Positions 52,382 to 60,697 of a DNA stretch of 64,000 bases are shown here, in pieces; within the stretch, counting starts at the first letter, position 1; each line of letters starts with the position of its first letter. The DNA is from Haloplanus natans DSM 17983. Its GTDB lineage: Archaea > Halobacteriota > Halobacteria > Halobacteriales > Haloferacaceae. The translations under genes were made by a program, and so were the position numbers. The stretch lies in contig NZ_KE386573.1 in assembly GCF_000427685.1 (NCBI RefSeq), forward strand, positions 248,001 through 312,000, read 5' to 3'. The notes beneath the pieces are model-generated. The model made no database searches, was not told where the DNA came from, and saw only the letters and a list, made by a program, of their open reading frames with translations.

Positions 52382-53668
52382 ATGTACGTCGACCTCGGCA
52401 ACGCGCTCGACGCCGAACCTCGGCTGCCCCGGGCGGCGCTCGACCGCCTCGACGAGCGCGTCACCGACGCCCACGAACGCATCGCCCGCGGTCGCGACGA
52501 CGGCGAACACGGCTACGCGGCCCTGAACCTCCCGACCACCGCCGATCCCGCCGCGGTCCGTGCGGCCGTCGACGGCTTCGACGACCCGAGTGCGATCCTG
52601 ACCGTCGGCATCGGCGGGAGCGCGCTCGGCGCCGCGACCCTCTCCGAAGCCCTCGGCGGCGCGGTCGACCACTACGTCCTAGACAACGTCGACCCCGCGG
52701 GCGTCGACCGGCTCCTCGACTCCCTCCCGCTTGCCGACACCGTCGTCCACGTCGTCTCCCGGTCGGGCACGACGGCGGAGACGCTGGCGAACTTCCTCGT
52801 CGTCCGGGAGGCGATGGAGCGCGCGGGCGTCGACTGGACCGAGCGGACGCTCGTCACCACGGGCCCCGACGGCAACCTCCGGAACCTCGCCGACCGTCAC
52901 GACCTGCCCGCCCTCGACGTGCCCGCGGGCGTTCCCGGCCGCTTTTCGGCGCTCTCGACCGTTTCCCTCCCCGTCGCCGTCCTCGCCGGCGCCGACATCG
53001 ACGCCCTCCTCGCCGGCGCGCGGGCCGAGGCCGACCGTCTGGCTGGCTCCCTGTTCGAGTCGCCCGCCTACGCCTACGGCGCCGCCTGCTACGCACTCGA
53101 ACGCCGCGGCGCTGGCGTCAACGCCGTCATGCCCTACGCCGAATCTCTGGAGTGCTTCGCGGAGTGGTTCGCGCAACTGTGGGCCGAAAGTTTGGGCAAA
53201 GACGCCGTCGGGCAGACGCCAGCCCGCGCGCTCGGGGCGACGGACCAGCACTCACAGCTCCAGCTCTATCGCGCCGGCCCCCGCGACAAACTCGTGACAC
53301 TCGTCCGCCCGCGCGAGGGCCCCGACGTGCCCATCCCCGAGACGGACCTCGACGGCCTCGCCTACCTCGGTGGGGGGAGCCTCGGCGACCTGCTCGACGC
53401 GGAGTTCGAGGCGACGGAGGCGAGTCTCGCGGCCGCGAACTGCCCGAACGTCCGCGTCGAGGTGGACCGCCTCGACGCCCACGGCGTCGGCGAACTGCTC
53501 TACGGCATGGAGGCGGCCTGTGTCCTCTACGGCGAACTCGCCGGCGTCGAGACGTTCACCCAGCCCGCCGTGGAGTGGGGAAAACGCGCCGCCCGCGGCC
53601 TCCTCGGCGGCGGCGACTTCGAGGAGGCCACGGCGGTGGGCGAGAAACGGCGGCTGGTGGTGGAGTAG
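52382..53668 (+). CDS. pgi: Glucose-6-phosphate isomerase
   Basis: Pgi interconverts glucose-6-phosphate and fructose-6-phosphate. The 428-aa protein has TVGIGGSALGAATLSEALGG near residue 78 (sugar-phosphate binding), VVSRSGTTAETLANFLV, and GATDQHSQLQLYRAGPRDKLV with catalytic His and Gln. ACTTTATTC lies about 25 nt before ATG 52382, so it is leaderless. It is in the conventional PGI family rather than the cupin-type archaeal PGI. Confidence 0.93.
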   Translation: MYVDLGNALDAEPRLPRAALDRLDERVTDAHERIARGRDDGEHGYAALNLPTTADPAAVRAAVDGFDDPSAILTVGIGGSALGAATLSEALGGAVDHYVLDNVDPAGVDRLLDSLPLADTVVHVVSRSGTTAETLANFLVVREAMERAGVDWTERTLVTTGPDGNLRNLADRHDLPALDVPAGVPGRFSALSTVSLPVAVLAGADIDALLAGARAEADRLAGSLFESPAYAYGAACYALERRGAGVNAVMPYAESLECFAEWFAQLWAESLGKDAVGQTPARALGATDQHSQLQLYRAGPRDKLVTLVRPREGPDVPIPETDLDGLAYLGGGSLGDLLDAEFEATEASLAAANCPNVRVEVDRLDAHGVGELLYGMEAACVLYGELAGVETFTQPAVEWGKRAARGLLGGGDFEEATAVGEKRRLVVE

Positions 53669-53717
53669 CCGGTCGCCGATCCGACCCATTCTTACTTCCG
53701 GGGCGACTCCCTCCACC

Positions 53718-54653
53718 ATGGTCAACGAACTCGCCGCGGCGGCGATGCTTCACCTGCTCGGCGGGCTGGTACTCGCGACGCTCGTCCACCAGGACGCGTC
53801 GCTCCGGGGCCACCATCGACCGTTGGCCCTCGCCGGCGGCACCCTCGTCCTCGGCGTCGTCGGCGCGGTCGGCTACTACGCCACCAGGGAACGGATCGGC
53901 GACCTGCCCGACGACGTGACCCACGTGCGCGCCCCACTCGGCGTGCGCGCCCGCGATCTGTTCAAAGGCGTCCTCCTGATCGTCGGCGCCTTCCTCTGTG
54001 CGACCGCGATCGTCGGCCTCGGTGCGAACGCCCTCGTCGCCGCGGGCGTCGTCGACCGTGGAACGCTGGAGTTCCGCGTGATCGCCTCCGTCCTCCAGTT
54101 CGTCGGCTTCGGCGTCGGCGTCGGGGGCTATCTCGCCATCACCCGCGACTGGGACCTCCTCCAGCTTCGCGTCCCGACGCTTCGGACCGTCGGCCTCATT
54201 GCCCTCGGCGTCGTCGCTCTCGTCCTCGCCCAGCTCGCCATCGCCCGCCTGCTGACCGTCCTCGGCATCTCCGTCGCGCAGAACCAGGTCGTCGTCACCG
54301 GCCAGCAGGACCCCCGATATTTCCTCTATATGATCCCCGTCGCCATCCTCCTGGTCGGCCCCTTCGAGGAACTCGTCTTCCGGGGCGGCGTGCAGGGCAT
54401 CCTCCGACGGACGTGGGGTCCGGGCGTCGCCATCGTCGTCGCGAGCGTCCTGTTCGGTCTCGTCCACTGGATCGCGCTCACCGGGGCCGGCGGGTCGCGG
54501 GTGCCCTACGTCACCGTCGCCGCGACGCTCGGTCTCGTCCTCGGCTACCTCTACGAGCGGAGCCGGAACCTCGTCGTTCCGGCCGTCGTCCACGGCCTCT
54601 ACAACACCGTACTGTTCGGCGCGCAGTACCTGTCTGCGACCGGGATGGGCTAG
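53718..54653 (+). CDS. CPBP family intramembrane protease (CAAX-like)
   Basis: The 311-aa product has about eight helices. The active-site motifs EELVFRGGVQGILRR (Glu-Glu and Arg), FGLVHW (His) and VHGLYNTVLFG (His, Asn) are intact. CPBP proteases process prenylated or bacteriocin-linked proteins in other organisms; here the substrate is unknown. Its stop overlaps the next gene's stop. Confidence 0.9.
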   Translation: MVNELAAAAMLHLLGGLVLATLVHQDASLRGHHRPLALAGGTLVLGVVGAVGYYATRERIGDLPDDVTHVRAPLGVRARDLFKGVLLIVGAFLCATAIVGLGANALVAAGVVDRGTLEFRVIASVLQFVGFGVGVGGYLAITRDWDLLQLRVPTLRTVGLIALGVVALVLAQLAIARLLTVLGISVAQNQVVVTGQQDPRYFLYMIPVAILLVGPFEELVFRGGVQGILRRTWGPGVAIVVASVLFGLVHWIALTGAGGSRVPYVTVAATLGLVLGYLYERSRNLVVPAVVHGLYNTVLFGAQYLSATGMG

Positions 54654-55618
54654 CGGACCTGAATCCCCAGGTCGTCGAACTGTCCCTGCACCAGGTCGTC
54701 GACTTCGCCCCAGTCGACCGGCGGTTCGCGGCCGTCGAGGTCCGCCTCGAACCGGTCGAGCGAGTCGGCGACCCCGGCACGCTTCGACTCGAAGTCGTCT
54801 ATCTCCGCCGTCGCGGCGTCGAGCCGCGCTGAACACGTCTCGTGGCGCGCCGCCAGTTCGTCGAGGCGGTCCCGCAGCGTCGCCACGTCGGCCCCGTACG
54901 AGCCGTCCCGTCGCTCCAGCCACGCCTCGAGGTCCGCGATGTCGGCCCGGAGGTCCTCGAACACCAGCGACATCATCCGCTGGAGGTGGTAGGCCGCGAG
55001 CCACGCGCCGAACGGCCTGATCCCCGCGGGGTCGTCCGCTTCCAGCCGATCGAGGAGGCCCTCCGTGTTGTCGAGATATCGCTCGAAGCCGTCGATCTCC
55101 TCGTCGAGCGTGTCGATCCGGGTCGCGGGGTCGCCGAGCCACGTCTCGAACTTCGCCACTTCCGCCTCGACGTGGTGGAGCGAGTGGGCGACCTGGTGGA
55201 CGACCTGTCCACACCGCCGGAGGTTCGCGGCCGCCTCGTACGCCGCCACGGCCGACTCGGGGGTCCTCGGTGTCGCGTCCAGTCGCTCTTCGGTGGCCGC
55301 GAGCGCCGAGCGCATCGAGTCGAACCCGTCCTCGTACTCGTCGAGTCTGGCGCGGACCCGGTTCGTGTCACGGTCGATCGGATCGAGCGACGCCTCGAGT
55401 GCCTCGAATCGCGCCTCGGCGTCCGACAGGTCCGCCGCCGTCGAGCGGTGTGATTCCCGACACGTCCGGTACCAGTCCCGCATGGTTTCGACCGTGATCC
55501 GGCCGTCGTCGGCCCGGTCCTCGATGGCGGTCAGTCCGTCCGCCACGCCGTCGAGGTCGTCTCGCGTCTGGACGCGTTCCCGGACGGTCGAGACCGCCCA
55601 TCCCTGCTCGTCGGTCAT
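54650..55618 (-). CDS. Coiled-coil protein resembling halo-transducer helices
   Basis: This 322-aa soluble protein is almost entirely helix, with long heptad-like runs (DLSDAEARFEALEASLDPID, EERLDATPRTPESAVAAYEAA, TLRDRLDELAARHETCSARLD). No receptor or membrane segment is seen, although the helices recall the cytoplasmic part of haloarchaeal transducers. The role could be structural or in signalling. CCTATATGTG lies about 25 nt before the ATG, on the same TATA region that idi faces. Confidence 0.75.
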   Translation of the reverse strand: MTDEQGWAVSTVRERVQTRDDLDGVADGLTAIEDRADDGRITVETMRDWYRTCRESHRSTAADLSDAEARFEALEASLDPIDRDTNRVRARLDEYEDGFDSMRSALAATEERLDATPRTPESAVAAYEAAANLRRCGQVVHQVAHSLHHVEAEVAKFETWLGDPATRIDTLDEEIDGFERYLDNTEGLLDRLEADDPAGIRPFGAWLAAYHLQRMMSLVFEDLRADIADLEAWLERRDGSYGADVATLRDRLDELAARHETCSARLDAATAEIDDFESKRAGVADSLDRFEADLDGREPPVDWGEVDDLVQGQFDDLGIQVR

Positions 55619-55715
55619 GGCTGGCCGTTCGACGGACACACATATAGGCGATTCGAGCGCCCCCGCCGGAGCCCGCATCGAAGACACCATTAGCCTCCCC
55701 ACCGACTGCCCTGAC

Positions 55716-56282
55716 ATGAGTCCGAACGAGGGCGGCGACGCCGAGAGCCACCCCAACGCCGCACAGGAGGTCATCGCCGTCGATGCCGACGATCAGGAAC
55801 AGGGCACCGTCAACCGCCTCGACGCCCACACGGGCGAGGGGGTTCGCCACCGCGCGTTCACTGCCCTGGTCTTCGACGGCGAGGGGCGCATCCTCCTCGG
55901 CCAGCGGGCACCGGACAAACGCCTCTGGGACACCCACTGGGACGGCACCGTCGCGTCCCACCCCCGCCCAGGCCAGAGCCAAAAGGACGCCTGCCGCCAG
56001 CGCCTGATCGACGAACTCGGCGTCACGCCCGACCAGTACGGTGACCTCCGCATCACGGACAAGTTCGAGTACAAGCGCTACTACGAGAACGCGGGCCTGG
56101 AGTGGGAGGTGTGTGCCGTCCTGAAGGTGACCCTCGACGACACGACGCTCGACCCCGCACCCGAGGAGATCGCCGGCCGCCTCTGGGTCGACTACGATCA
56201 CCTCCACGGACACCCGCGGGCGTACCGACAGCTTCGCCTCTGCCCGTGGTTCGAAATCGCGATGCGTCGTGACTTCGAATGA
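55716..56282 (+). CDS. idi: Isopentenyl-diphosphate delta-isomerase, type I-like
   Basis: IDI converts isopentenyl to dimethylallyl diphosphate for isoprenoid lipids. The 188-aa Nudix-like protein has HRAFTALVFDGEGRILLGQRA, LWDTHWDGTVASHPRPGQS and FEYKRYYENAGLEWEV with conserved Glu residues. Where bacterial and eukaryotic enzymes have a catalytic Cys before GHP, this protein has Ala80 (VASHP). I recall the same change in other haloarchaeal sequences. The JAMM gene follows closely. Confidence 0.88.
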   Translation: MSPNEGGDAESHPNAAQEVIAVDADDQEQGTVNRLDAHTGEGVRHRAFTALVFDGEGRILLGQRAPDKRLWDTHWDGTVASHPRPGQSQKDACRQRLIDELGVTPDQYGDLRITDKFEYKRYYENAGLEWEVCAVLKVTLDDTTLDPAPEEIAGRLWVDYDHLHGHPRAYRQLRLCPWFEIAMRRDFE

Positions 56283-56295
56283 TCGGGAGTCGAGC

Positions 56296-56733
56296 GTGAC
56301 CGCAGACGACTCCCACGACGGCCTCACCCTCGCTCCCGGCGTCCGCGATGCCCTCCTCGACCACGCCCGCAAGGGGGCCGACCGCGATCCGCCGGCGGAG
56401 GTCTGTGGCATCTTCGCCGGCGAGCGCGGCCCCCCGGATCACGTGACGGCGATCCGGCGTGTCCCGAACGTCGCCGCCCACCCCCGTACCGAGTACGAAC
56501 TCGACCCCGCGGCGACGATGGCGGCCATCGACCGTATCGAGGACCGCGGCGACGACGCCGTCGGCTTCTATCACTCCCACCCCGAGAGCGCCCCCCGTCC
56601 CAGCGCGACGGACCGCGCGCGGGCGACGTGGCCGGGCTACGTCTACTGCATCGTCTCGCCGCCAGATGCGATCCGCGCGTACCGCTACGTCGACGACGGG
56701 TTCGTCGAACTTCCCGTCGAGAGCGCCGAGTAA
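56296..56733 (+). CDS. JAMM/MPN metalloprotease (SAMP isopeptidase-like)
   Basis: This protein of about 145 aa has the JAMM zinc motif: Glu35 (EVCGIF), His93 and His95 (HSHP) and Asp106 at the expected ten-residue spacing. Haloarchaeal homologues (HvJAMM1) release ubiquitin-like SAMPs from targets. The GTG at 56296 starts 13 nt after the idi stop; an upstream in-frame GTG at 56269 would overlap idi. Both are possible. It acts in the cytoplasm. Confidence 0.87.
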   Translation: MTADDSHDGLTLAPGVRDALLDHARKGADRDPPAEVCGIFAGERGPPDHVTAIRRVPNVAAHPRTEYELDPAATMAAIDRIEDRGDDAVGFYHSHPESAPRPSATDRARATWPGYVYCIVSPPDAIRAYRYVDDGFVELPVESAE

Positions 56734-57716
56734 GCCGCCCACGACGAATCGACCCCCGGCGCCTCGATCTCCTCGCCGTCGATGGCGACGCCCTCGCCGT
56801 CGACGACGCGGCCGATACGCGCGACGGCCGCCCCCCGGTCGTCCAGTGCCGACCGCACCGCCTCGGTTCCCTCGGGAGCGACCGTCACCACCAGCGATCC
56901 CGACGCCGTGGCGGTCCAGGGGTCGATCCCCAGCGTCTCGCACGTTTCCTCGACGCCAGGCCGGATCGGCACCCGGTCGCGTTCGAGTTCGAACCGGACG
57001 CCCGCGCCGGTCGCCATCTCGACGAACGCGCCGTGGAGGCCACCTTCGGTGGCGTCGTGCATCGCCGTCACCGGCCCCGCCGCGGCCGCGGTCATCGCGT
57101 CGCGGACACAACTCGCCTCGTCGAGGCGGGCCTGTGCCGTCCGGAGAGTGTCGGGCGGGAGGTCGATCCGATCGGGAAACAGCGTCGTCAACAGGCCGGT
57201 CGTCTCGACGGCCGGCCCGTTCGTCACCAACAGGTCGTCGCCGGGGCGGGCGCCGTCCGGCCGGATCACGTCACCGGGGTCGCCGACCGCGAGCGCCGTT
57301 GCCCCGCCGACCCACGGAAACGAACAGCCCTCGTAGCGGGCGGTGTGGCCGGTGACGACGCTCACGCCCAGATCGGCCGCCTCGGCGTGCAGTCCCGCCC
57401 AGACGGCCGCGAACTCCTCGTCTCCCATCCCCGGCGGGAGCGAGAAGGAGATGGCCAGATGCGACGGGGGCAGGCCGCTGACGGCCACGTCCGCGAGCAC
57501 CACGTCCAGCGCGAACCGCCCGGCGCGTTCGTAGCCGATGGGCGGGAGGACCGAGACGGGATCGGTCGCGATGGCGACGGCTCGCCCGCCGATATCGAGG
57601 AGGCCGAAGTCGACGCCCGGCGTCGGACCGAGGCGCACGTCGTCGCGGTCGGCTCCCAGGCGCGGGCGGACGTGCGTCTCGAAGAACTCGCGATCGATCT
57701 TGCCGAGGTCGGGCAT
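56685..57716 (-). CDS. AIR synthase-related (PurM/HypE/SelD-like) protein
   Basis: The 343-aa product has a two-domain PurM fold: ATDPVSVLPPIGYERAGRFALDVVLADVAVSG is the ATP-binding first domain, and DEASCVRDAMTAAAAGPVTAMHDATEGGLHGAFVEMA begins the second. SelD lacks its Cys/Sec and HypE lacks its terminal Cys, so it is neither of those enzymes as known. Substrate is not clear. Its end overlaps the JAMM gene by 49 nt on the opposite strand. Confidence 0.82.
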   Translation of the reverse strand: MPDLGKIDREFFETHVRPRLGADRDDVRLGPTPGVDFGLLDIGGRAVAIATDPVSVLPPIGYERAGRFALDVVLADVAVSGLPPSHLAISFSLPPGMGDEEFAAVWAGLHAEAADLGVSVVTGHTARYEGCSFPWVGGATALAVGDPGDVIRPDGARPGDDLLVTNGPAVETTGLLTTLFPDRIDLPPDTLRTAQARLDEASCVRDAMTAAAAGPVTAMHDATEGGLHGAFVEMATGAGVRFELERDRVPIRPGVEETCETLGIDPWTATASGSLVVTVAPEGTEAVRSALDDRGAAVARIGRVVDGEGVAIDGEEIEAPGVDSSWAAYSALSTGSSTNPSST

Positions 57717-57747
57717 ACCCCCGTTCGCTCCCGACGGCCCAAAGGCG

Positions 57748-58986
57748 TTACCCGCCGACCGCGAGATTGGCGTAGCGGTCGGCGAGGACGACGGCGACGA
57801 CGCCGAGGACGCCCCCGACGGCGACGACGCCGAGGAGCGTCCCCCGGACGGCGGCCTCGAAGCCGTAGCGCGGCGTCGCGAGGGCGACGGCGCCGCCCAT
57901 GACGACCGGCGTGAGCGTACTGCCCACCCGGCCGGCGGACTCGCCGAGACTCACCAGCGACCCCCGGAGGGCGTCCGGCGCGAGCGTCGAGATGGTGCTC
58001 CGATAGAGCGTCAGGACGAGGCCGAAGCCCGCGCCGACGACGACGGCGGCGACGATGGCGACGGGGAGCGATGGCGCGAGAGCAACACCCCCGAGGCCGG
58101 CGCCCGAGGCGGCCGTGCCCGCGAGAAGGGGCACCCGCCGTGTCTCGAAGGCCGCCGTGAGACGCCCGACCTGCGTGCCGCCGACCGAACTCGCCACGCT
58201 GGCGACGCCGACAAGCGCGCCCGCCGCGCCGGGCGTCCCGTCCAGAAACCGCACGACGACGATCGAGTTGTACGTCAGGAAGCCGAACCAGAGAACCGAG
58301 GGGACGGCCCGTCCGAGGAGCACGAGTCCGAGCCGAGGGCTGCGGAGCGCGTCGCGCAGACGGCGGTCGTCACCGGTCTCATTTGCGTCCCCGTTCCCAC
58401 CTGCCGACTCCTCGTAGTAGCGGTGGACGACGGCGGCCGCCGGGAGGCCGAGCGCGTAGATAGCGAAGGGGTACTGCCACGCGAGTGCGACGAGCAGCCC
58501 CGCCAGTACGGGAACGAGGGCGAGCGAGAGGCCGACCGTGGTGAACCGAAGCCCCTGTGCGGTCGCCTCGCGGTCCCCCGCGAAGAGGTCGCCCGTCGCG
58601 GCGATGAGGACGGGCGCGACGCCGGTGTAGCCGACGCCTTGCAGGAATCGCAGGGCGACGACCGCCCGGAAGTCGGTCGTGAACGCGAGCGCGGCGCCCG
58701 CGGCGCCGAAGACGGCCAGCCCCGCCGTGAGCACGGGTTTGCGGCCGTAGCGATCCGACACCAGCCCGACGAGCGGGATGGCGACGATGGCGGGCGCGGT
58801 AAAGGCCGCCATCACGAGGCCGATCCGCGCCTCGCTCACGCCGTAGACCGAGACGAGCGAATCGAGCAGCGGCGAGACGAGCGACGCGCCCATCGGGGAG
58901 ACGAGGCTCCCGAGTAGAATCACCCTGAACCGTGGGTCGGCGGCCACGTCCGCGTTCTCGCCGACCAGTCGCTCCGTGAGTGCCAC
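57748..58986 (-). CDS. MFS transporter
   Basis: This 412-aa transporter has 12 predicted membrane helices. The loop between helices 2 and 3 shows GLVSDRYGRKPVLTAG, the MFS signature, and helix 5 has VGYTGVAPVLIAATGDLF. The second half mirrors it weakly with RGSLVSLGESAGRVG. The substrate is unknown; drug or sugar exporters have similar patterns. GTG 58986 is used as start; the longer upstream frame is antisense to the epoxide hydrolase gene. Confidence 0.87.
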   Translation of the reverse strand: MALTERLVGENADVAADPRFRVILLGSLVSPMGASLVSPLLDSLVSVYGVSEARIGLVMAAFTAPAIVAIPLVGLVSDRYGRKPVLTAGLAVFGAAGAALAFTTDFRAVVALRFLQGVGYTGVAPVLIAATGDLFAGDREATAQGLRFTTVGLSLALVPVLAGLLVALAWQYPFAIYALGLPAAAVVHRYYEESAGGNGDANETGDDRRLRDALRSPRLGLVLLGRAVPSVLWFGFLTYNSIVVVRFLDGTPGAAGALVGVASVASSVGGTQVGRLTAAFETRRVPLLAGTAASGAGLGGVALAPSLPVAIVAAVVVGAGFGLVLTLYRSTISTLAPDALRGSLVSLGESAGRVGSTLTPVVMGGAVALATPRYGFEAAVRGTLLGVVAVGGVLGVVAVVLADRYANLAVGG

Positions 58987-59024
58987 GTGGGTCGTGGACG
59001 ACGCCCGGATTTGAGGCTTCCCTT

Positions 59025-59918
59025 CTACGGCGTCGGTCCCGCCGCGAACCCCTCGCGCAGACTCCTTGCCACCCGGTCCGGCCGCTCGTGATGAATCCAG
59101 TGGGTCGCGTCGTCGACGAGGACCGCCCGCCCGTCCCGGCAGTACGCGGCGCTCTCGCGTGCCATCTCGGTCCGGAGGAACTCGTCGTCCGTCCCCCACA
59201 GCACGAGCGTCGGCGGGTCGACCGGTTCGACCCGTTCCGGGAGCGGATACCGCGCGGCCGCCCGATACCAGTTCACCATCGCCGTGATCGCGCCGGGTTT
59301 CCCCCACGCCGCCCGGTAGCGTTCGAAGTCCGCGGCGTCGAACGCCCCCGGTCGACTCGTCTCGCGCAACGACTGCTCGAAGAGCCGCCAGTTGCCGGCG
59401 CGGAGGACTCGTTCTGGTAGGGCGGGAAGCTGAAAGAAGCCCATATACCAGCTTCGCCGGCGCTGGTCCCACGACCGCCGCAGGGTTCGCTGCATGACCG
59501 TCGGGTGGGGAACGTTCACCGCGGTGAGCGTCGCGACCCGGTCCGGATCGTCGAGTGCCAGCCACCACGCCACCGCGGCGCCCCAGTCGTGGCCGACGAC
59601 GTGGGCGGAACCCCCCGTCGCGTCGATCAGGTCCGCGGCGTCGGCCGCGAGCGTCGGCAGGCGGTAGGCGGCGACGCCCGACGGCTTCTCGCTCTCGTTG
59701 TATCCCCGCTGATCGGGCAGGTGGACGCGGTAGCCCGCCTCGGCGAGACGACGGGCGACCGGGAGCCAGCCGAACCAGAACTCGGGGAAGCCGTGCAGGC
59801 AGACGACCGGCGGGCCGTCTTCGGGGCCGAGGCTGACGACGTGCAGGCGGACGCCCTCCGTCTCGACGACGGTCGACGTGCCCTCGGACGGGCGGGGCCG
59901 CGCGGGATCGGTGGACAC
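59025..59918 (-). CDS. Epoxide hydrolase-like alpha/beta hydrolase
   Basis: This 297-aa protein has HGFPEFWFGW (oxyanion) and the nucleophile Asp111 in VVGHDWGAAVAWW. An Asp nucleophile instead of Ser points to epoxide hydrolases or haloalkane dehalogenases. The catalytic His lies in DDATHWIHHERP near residue 275. There is no signal peptide. The physiological substrate is unknown. It is convergent to nothing; psiE lies upstream. Confidence 0.88.
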   Translation of the reverse strand: MSTDPARPRPSEGTSTVVETEGVRLHVVSLGPEDGPPVVCLHGFPEFWFGWLPVARRLAEAGYRVHLPDQRGYNESEKPSGVAAYRLPTLAADAADLIDATGGSAHVVGHDWGAAVAWWLALDDPDRVATLTAVNVPHPTVMQRTLRRSWDQRRRSWYMGFFQLPALPERVLRAGNWRLFEQSLRETSRPGAFDAADFERYRAAWGKPGAITAMVNWYRAAARYPLPERVEPVDPPTLVLWGTDDEFLRTEMARESAAYCRDGRAVLVDDATHWIHHERPDRVARSLREGFAAGPTP

Positions 59919-59959
59919 GTCCGGACGTACGGCGCCGAGTACAAAGTATGCCCGCGTCG

Positions 59960-60036
59960 TACGGACTGCTGTAACGGGTTACCGTGTTCGCCGACCCGGG
60001 CGACCCGCCGGGACTGACTCACAATGATCACTATCA
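59960..60036. repeat. Dispersed palindromic element, copy 3 (most diverged)
   Basis: The right arm reads on the minus strand TGATAGTGATCATTGTGAGT, close to the other copies, and the left arm keeps CTGTAACGGGTTACCG. Its end coincides with the psiE stop (TGA then TAG on the minus strand), as copy 1 does with msrA. The match to copies 1 and 2 is clear but weaker. Confidence 0.65.
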
Positions 60037-60525
60037 GCTCATGAGTTTCTGCCCGTAGCCCCGTTCGACGAGGAGGAGTCCGACCAGTCCGAGGATGAGG
60101 ACGGTGTACGCCACCGCGGCGAACAGGGCGTCCTGTGTCGTCGCGTACTCGCCGGTCCGGAAGATGATCGTCTTTCGAACCATCGCGATGACGCCGGTGT
60201 AGATCACCAGCCGGACGATCCGTCGCGTCTCGCTCTCCTCGGTGTACGCGATGACCGTCTCGTACACCTCGACGATGATGAGGAGGAGGAGGCCGGTGTC
60301 GATGAAGCCGATGACGACGAGCGGGTCGGTGATCCTCCCGCTCCGAACCGCCCCCACGATCTGGATGATGAGGTCGACGACACCGATGGCGAAAAGCAGC
60401 GCGAACACCGCGGCGGCGACGAGTTCGGCCGCGTGGATGAACCGGTTGGTCATGTTGGCGACGCGACCCGGCCCTGGCCGCTCGCGTCCCTCCGGTTCGA
60501 CTGACTCCTCCGCGTCGTCGGTCAT
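60034..60525 (-). CDS. psiE: PsiE family phosphate-starvation-inducible membrane protein
   Basis: The 163-aa product has a short acidic N-terminus and four membrane helices, with FIHAAELVAAAVFALLFAIGVVDLI (first) and LILGLVGLLLVERGYG (last). ARNDs such as TGEYATTQDALFAAVAYTVLILG, with FRTGEY, match the PsiE family. In bacteria it is induced by low phosphate; the same role is not shown here. Its stop is inside copy 3 of the palindromic element. Confidence 0.82.
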   Translation of the reverse strand: MTDDAEESVEPEGRERPGPGRVANMTNRFIHAAELVAAAVFALLFAIGVVDLIIQIVGAVRSGRITDPLVVIGFIDTGLLLLIIVEVYETVIAYTEESETRRIVRLVIYTGVIAMVRKTIIFRTGEYATTQDALFAAVAYTVLILGLVGLLLVERGYGQKLMS

Positions 60526-60697
60526 ACGACCACGCCCTCGCCTCGATTCCGAGACACGCGATACCGTACGTGGGCGCGGAGTAAAAGCCAGTGGTCGGTC
60601 ACGGCCGAAAGTATAGGTGTGTCGGGGCGTTACACACGGCAACTCGCCGCCGGTCGGTCGACCGCCGGTCGGACGCCCCGTCGGCGCGATGCTATCC

